A DNA stretch of 16,504 bases, from positions 1 through 16,504 of the forward strand of contig JBFFNE010000067.1 in the NCBI GenBank assembly GCA_041563315.1. The letters run 5' to 3'. The notes below the pieces were generated by a model. The model had not been told where the DNA came from and searched no databases. It was given only the letters and a program-made list of their open reading frames with translations. This DNA comes from JBFEYJ01 sp041563315. GTDB lineage: Bacteria; Pseudomonadota; Gammaproteobacteria; Thiohalomonadales; Thiohalomonadaceae. Positions 13,881-16,504 of this stretch are shown here, in pieces; position 1 is the stretch's first letter, and each line of letters begins with the position of its first letter. The position numbers were made by a program, and so were the translations under genes.

Positions 13881-13965
13881 CTTTCGCCAAGGGGACCCTG
13901 CTCCTACAAATGAGTTCGATACTCCCTTAGCCATCGTAGGAGCCCAGACCTCTGGGCGAACAATC
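13881..13965. repeat. Inverted-pair repeat, arms in opposite order to 13196-13258
   Basis: CTTTCGCCAAGGGGACCCTG with CTCCTACAAA (13881-13910) is followed by CGTAGGAGCCCAGACCTCTG with GGCGAACAATC (13935-13965). The spacer 13787-13966 holds no gene; a short palindrome CCCTATAGGG lies at 13803-13812. Confidence 0.65.
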
Positions 13966-13966
13966 C

Positions 13967-14569
13967 CTACTCCATCACGGCCGAGATCCAGCGCATAGTC
14001 AGTGCCGCCATCGCCTTGTCACTGAACCCCTGCTCCTTGAGCGATTGCCAGGTCGCAAACCGCAGGCAGTGATCCAACGTCACCCTGACATCCCGCCGTT
14101 GGCTACCCTGCGGCTTCCATGCCCTGAGCAAATCGTTGCGAACCTGTAGCAGGTACTCCGCCACGCCGGCCATCTGTTCCTGCAAGGCCGGTGTCTCCTC
14201 CAAATCCTGATAAACACGTGTCCACATCGCTTCTGTCTTGCGGTAATAGCGAAACATCGCCTGCAGTGCGACGCGGGTGTGCTCCTCCGGCGAGGAGACC
14301 TCACTCCAGTCGTGGGGATCGGGGGGCGGATTCAGTTCAAGCCAGTGTGATAAGCAGGCCTGAAACAGGGCAGTTTCATTCTCAAAATGCCGGTACACCG
14401 TCAGACGCTGTACCCCAGCCCGCTCGGCCACAGCGCTGATGGTGGTGCTACGCGGCCCAAGCTCCTGGTGCAGTTCCGTGGCAGCTTCCACAATCCGCTG
14501 TCGCGTCTGCTCCTGCTGCTGCGCCCGTTTTTTCAGGTCATATTTACGCTTACCCATTTGAGTGAACAT
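13967..14569 (-). CDS. TetR/AcrR family transcriptional regulator
   Basis: The 200-aa product has a basic N-terminus (MGKRKYDLKKRAQQQEQTR) and a TetR helix-turn-helix at about residues 23-68: RIVEAATELHQELGPRSTTI, then AVAERAGVQRLTVYRHFENE with the diagnostic TVYRHF. The C-terminal helical domain (about 70-200) should bind an unknown ligand and dimerise; it contains two Trp-rich segments. ATG 14569 is chosen because AGGTGA lies 6 nt upstream; ATG 14557 would lack a ribosome site. It is divergent from the MBL-fold gene, and the intervening 119 bp carries two palindromes. It probably represses that gene and itself. Confidence 0.93.
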   Translation of the reverse strand: MFTQMGKRKYDLKKRAQQQEQTRQRIVEAATELHQELGPRSTTISAVAERAGVQRLTVYRHFENETALFQACLSHWLELNPPPDPHDWSEVSSPEEHTRVALQAMFRYYRKTEAMWTRVYQDLEETPALQEQMAGVAEYLLQVRNDLLRAWKPQGSQRRDVRVTLDHCLRFATWQSLKEQGFSDKAMAALTMRWISAVME

Positions 14570-14579
14570 AACTGTTCAC
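14562..14579. promoter_or_regulatory. Palindrome over tetR start and ribosome site
   Basis: GTGAAC-ATAACT-GTTCAC has perfect 6-bp arms and covers the tetR ATG (14567-14569) and most of its Shine-Dalgarno sequence. It may be a second regulator site or an RNA hairpin that hides the ribosome site. The spacing and sequence differ from the large palindrome at 14619-14646. Confidence 0.5.
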
Positions 14580-14586
14580 CTAATAT

Positions 14587-14614
14587 TTGACAAGCCACAA
14601 ACACAAACTATCTT
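14587..14614 (+). promoter_or_regulatory. Sigma70-type promoter of the MBL-fold gene
   Basis: TTGACA (14587-14592) matches the -35 consensus exactly. TATCTT (14609-14614) follows after 16 nt. Transcription should begin near 14621, inside the 28-bp palindrome, so binding there would block initiation. Confidence 0.65.
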
Positions 14615-14618
14615 TTCA

Positions 14619-14646
14619 TTTAACTAAACACGTGTGTTTAGTTAAA
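14619..14646. promoter_or_regulatory. 28-bp perfect palindromic operator
   Basis: Arms TTTAACTAAACAC and GTGTTTAGTTAAA are exact inverses of 13 bp around a GT centre. The site covers the predicted start point of the MBL-fold gene and lies in the tetR-MBL divergent spacer. A TetR dimer or pair of dimers from the adjacent gene is the obvious ligand (inference from gene arrangement). Confidence 0.8.
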
Positions 14647-14688
14647 TTGCTGTCCCGACTGTACCACACACTCATCCAGGAGGACACC

Positions 14689-15483
14689 ATGGACCAACCC
14701 ACCATGTATATCCCGCAGACCGTGGCACCCGAAACCATCTCCCTGAACGCCTACATGCCGGTCGCCGGTTTCGGTGTTTTACCGGTCAACGCCTTTGTCA
14801 TCCGCGCCGCCCAGCCGGTGCTGGTAGACACCGGGCTGGCCGCCCTGAGTGACCAATTCATTTCTGATCTGGAAATGGTGCTCGACCCTCGCGAACTTCG
14901 CTGGATCTGGATCACCCATGCCGATGCGGATCACACGGGAAACCTGAGAAGAGTGCTGGAACTGGCGCCCAACGCCCGTCTTGTCACCACCTTCCTGGGC
15001 ATGGGCAAACTGGCGATGCAGGGCTTTCCGGTCGACAGGGCTTACCTGCTCCATCCCGGCCAGTCCCTGCAGGTGGGCGATCGCACCCTGCAAGCGCTGG
15101 CACCACCGACCTTTGATGCGCCGGAGACCACCGCGCTGTTTGATGAAAAGACCCGTACGCTGTTCAGTGCCGACTGCTTCGGGGCGCTACTGGGTGAACC
15201 GGCCGAGACAGCCAACGGTATCGCGACGGACAGGCTGGCACAGGGCATGATTGCCTGGGCCAACGTCGATGCCCCCTGGCTGCACAGCGTTGATGAACAT
15301 CGGTTTCAGCAGCAACTGGAGTCCGTACGGCAACTGGGTGCAGAAAGGATCCTGAGCAGCCACCTCCCACCGGCCACCGGCATGACCGGCACCCTGCTCT
15401 CGCATCTGGCAAGCGCCCGTACGGCACCGGCATTTGTTGGCCCGAGTCAGGAAGAAATAGAACGTATGTTGAGCGCTGCCTGA
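14689..15483 (+). CDS. MBL-fold protein of the oxygen-binding diiron-like type
   Basis: The 264-aa product is a metallo-beta-lactamase fold protein. VLVDTGL (44-50) leads to HADADHTG (77-84), an H-x-D-x-D-H metal motif, where flavodiiron proteins have H-x-E-x-D-H and hydrolases H-x-H-x-D-H. SADCFGAL (160-167) gives D162, and SSHLPPATG gives H225. The order resembles the diiron domain of flavodiiron (FprA-type) proteins, as does the FSADCFG wording. At the place of their middle ligand histidine the sequence reads PTFDAPETT, with no His. There is no flavodoxin domain and no signal peptide. ATG 14689 has AGGAGG 5 nt before it; earlier in-frame starts are inside the operator region. It is likely controlled by the divergent TetR protein. 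Substrate unknown. Confidence 0.85.
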   Translation: MDQPTMYIPQTVAPETISLNAYMPVAGFGVLPVNAFVIRAAQPVLVDTGLAALSDQFISDLEMVLDPRELRWIWITHADADHTGNLRRVLELAPNARLVTTFLGMGKLAMQGFPVDRAYLLHPGQSLQVGDRTLQALAPPTFDAPETTALFDEKTRTLFSADCFGALLGEPAETANGIATDRLAQGMIAWANVDAPWLHSVDEHRFQQQLESVRQLGAERILSSHLPPATGMTGTLLSHLASARTAPAFVGPSQEEIERMLSAA

Positions 15484-15491
15484 GCGAAACC

Positions 15492-15518
15492 GCCTGCCGG
15501 GTGCAACGCCCGGCAGGC
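15492..15518 (+). terminator. Strong GC hairpin after the MBL-fold gene
   Basis: GCCTGCCGGG-TGCAACG-CCCGGCAGGC is a perfect 10-bp stem with a 7-nt loop, eight bases after the TGA. No T-tract follows, so it may protect the 3' end or assist Rho-dependent stopping rather than be a classic intrinsic terminator. Confidence 0.55.
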
Positions 15519-15548
15519 CTTACCGCCAAATGGAGGAAACAATAGAGC

Positions 15549-15584
15549 GGCTCGCCGAAGAGCAACCGTCTTCATTGGCGAGCC
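15549..15584. other. 13-bp bulged hairpin GGCTCGCCGAAGA / TCTTC-ATT-GGCGAGCC
   Basis: GGCTCGCC (15549-15556) pairs with GGCGAGCC (15577-15584), and the directly inner GAAGA (15557-15561) pairs with TCTTC (15569-15573) around a 7-nt loop, leaving a 3-nt bulge. It lies 66 nt after the MBL-fold gene. It could be a second stop signal or part of a small RNA; the sequence alone does not decide. Confidence 0.45.
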
Positions 15585-15600
15585 ATTAGTGCAAAACACC

Positions 15601-15713
15601 CGTAGGAGCGACCCTCCAGGTCGCGATTTGCATATACACCACCCATCGCGGCCGAGACATCCGCTCCCACAACGACAACCACCCGTAGGGATGACCGTCC
15701 CCGGTCACGATTC
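15601..15713. repeat. Three REP-type arms (GTAGGAGCGACC family)
   Basis: CGTAGGAGCGACCCTCCAGG with TCGCGATT (15601-15628), an opposed arm ATCGCGGCCGAGACATCCGC with TCCCAC (15645-15670), and a third arm CGTAGGGATGACCGTCCCCG with GTCACGATT (15684-15712). The third is altered on both sides of its stem in a matching way (GACC/GGTC kept), so pairing seems preserved. The spacer 15484-15742 has no gene. Confidence 0.7.
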
Positions 15714-15742
15714 ACCCCCTACACCAGCCGCATATACTTTGA

Positions 15743-16498
15743 ATGGATACACAACAGATCTCACTGATGAACAAACCCAGCCTCACCCTTATCGCCACCG
15801 AAGCCCAACGCCTGCTCAAGCAAGTCAAGGAGCCACGCCGCCACGAATTGCAGCAGGACCTGGCCGAACTGTGCGAAGACCACTGGCAGGAACTGCGAGG
15901 GCCGCAACCCGCCACCCCACTGGCACACATACTATGGTCGGTCACCCCACCCTGGTCCGATCTCCTTCTGGATCTCTATGCCACCGGGGATGCACGGCTG
16001 CCTGACCTGCTGCCAAAATCCATGTTATCCAAAGGCCTGGCCCTGCTGGTCTTGGCGGAGATCGAACGCGGCAACGAACAAGGCGTGTCCATCGCCTACG
16101 AACCGATGATGGCGTTCGAATCCACATCACCACCCGCACCTTGGCTGGACCGCATCACGTCACTACTCCGCGGCACACTGGAACCGCCAGTTCCGCATCC
16201 ACATGACAGCCGCGATGCGTTGTGGAAAGCGCTGGCCGTGATCGCAGCGCACACCCGACGCCTGGATTTACCTGCCGTCCTTCAAGTGATCGTCTTGATG
16301 ACTGCACCACCAGAACAAGCCGCCAAGGATGAGAAACTGGAAATACTGCGTCATCACCTGGAAAAAGTCGGAATCCATTTCCTCAGTGTTAAAGATGACT
16401 ACGTCCATCTGGAGCTGCATGGCCATGCACACAAACCCGTGCGCACCAGACAGTTAGGGGAAATGCTATTAGAGATCAGGGGGATATGGTTGCATTGA
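15743..16498 (+). CDS. Hypothetical protein, 251 aa
   Basis: I do not recognise this family. The product is soluble and largely helical: LIATEAQRLLKQVKEPRRHELQQ near the start, a Pro/Trp-rich middle (TPLAHILWSVTPPWSDLLLD) and a segment with three alanine/leucine helices (about 155-185). It ends with an alpha/beta part containing IHFLSVKDDYVHLELHGHAHK, where H227, H229 and H231 alternate. There is no signal peptide. ATG 15743 follows TATACT (15733-15738) by only 4 nt and has no ribosome site. ATG 15767 (MNKPSL) is an alternative that would allow a 20-nt leader, also without a clear ribosome site. It starts 31 nt after a REP cluster. Confidence 0.7.
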   Translation: MDTQQISLMNKPSLTLIATEAQRLLKQVKEPRRHELQQDLAELCEDHWQELRGPQPATPLAHILWSVTPPWSDLLLDLYATGDARLPDLLPKSMLSKGLALLVLAEIERGNEQGVSIAYEPMMAFESTSPPAPWLDRITSLLRGTLEPPVPHPHDSRDALWKALAVIAAHTRRLDLPAVLQVIVLMTAPPEQAAKDEKLEILRHHLEKVGIHFLSVKDDYVHLELHGHAHKPVRTRQLGEMLLEIRGIWLH

Positions 16499-16504
16499 AA
16501 AGAA

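Overview
The window looks like a chromosomal segment of a gammaproteobacterium. The housekeeping and conserved genes point that way: yaaA, ppnN, a YecA/UPF0149 protein with a SEC-C tail, a DUF3025 protein, a cytochrome c5-like lipoprotein and a TauE/SafE permease. It is also GC-rich by eye and strewn with short palindromic intergenic repeats of the REP type. A free-living or symbiotic sulfur-oxidising lineage (Chromatiales-like) would fit, but no gene here proves it. No rRNA, tRNA, CRISPR array, transposase, integrase or phage gene was found.

Layout. 1-1625: two minus-strand orphan genes, the first running off the window edge. 1795-2235: a plus-strand glyoxalase/dioxygenase-fold protein. 2523-4400: a minus-strand cluster of a 141-aa orphan, a DUF3025 protein and a lipid-anchored cytochrome c. 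4678-6078: two plus-strand genes, a multidomain HAD-fold protein whose catalytic nucleophile position is glycine, and a small 84-aa protein behind a leader rich in palindromes. 6093-8132: minus-strand yaaA, a membrane-anchored flavodoxin-like protein and a metallophosphoesterase; the last two are only 3 nt apart. 8593-9330: a TauE/SafE permease. 9592-13064: minus-strand yecA-like, ppnN and a substrate-binding-protein homologue without a signal peptide. 13445-13786: a CHMI-type tautomerase with a strong terminator. 13967-15483: a divergent TetR regulator / MBL-fold pair sharing a control region with a perfect 28-bp palindrome. 15743-16498: a 251-aa orphan.

The genes do not form one pathway. 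Local units are the TetR-MBL pair (regulator and probable target), the flavodoxin-like/phosphoesterase pair and the 141-aa/DUF3025/cytochrome cluster. The intergenic space is the most unusual part. It holds at least four repeat families. One is a roughly 90-103 bp element present three times, with short inverted ends and an internal 8-bp tandem unit that varies as 4, 2 and 3 copies. The others are inverted pairs of GTGGGAGCGACC-type REP sequences, a second family of inverted pairs, and generic CCCTCTCCC-type palindromes.

The best candidates for something undescribed are the nucleophile-less HAD/zinc/GSxxQVxWAExVR fusion at 4678-5646, the tandem-repeat-bearing intergenic element, and the TetR-controlled MBL protein that resembles the diiron domain of flavodiiron proteins but lacks one expected ligand and any flavodoxin partner.
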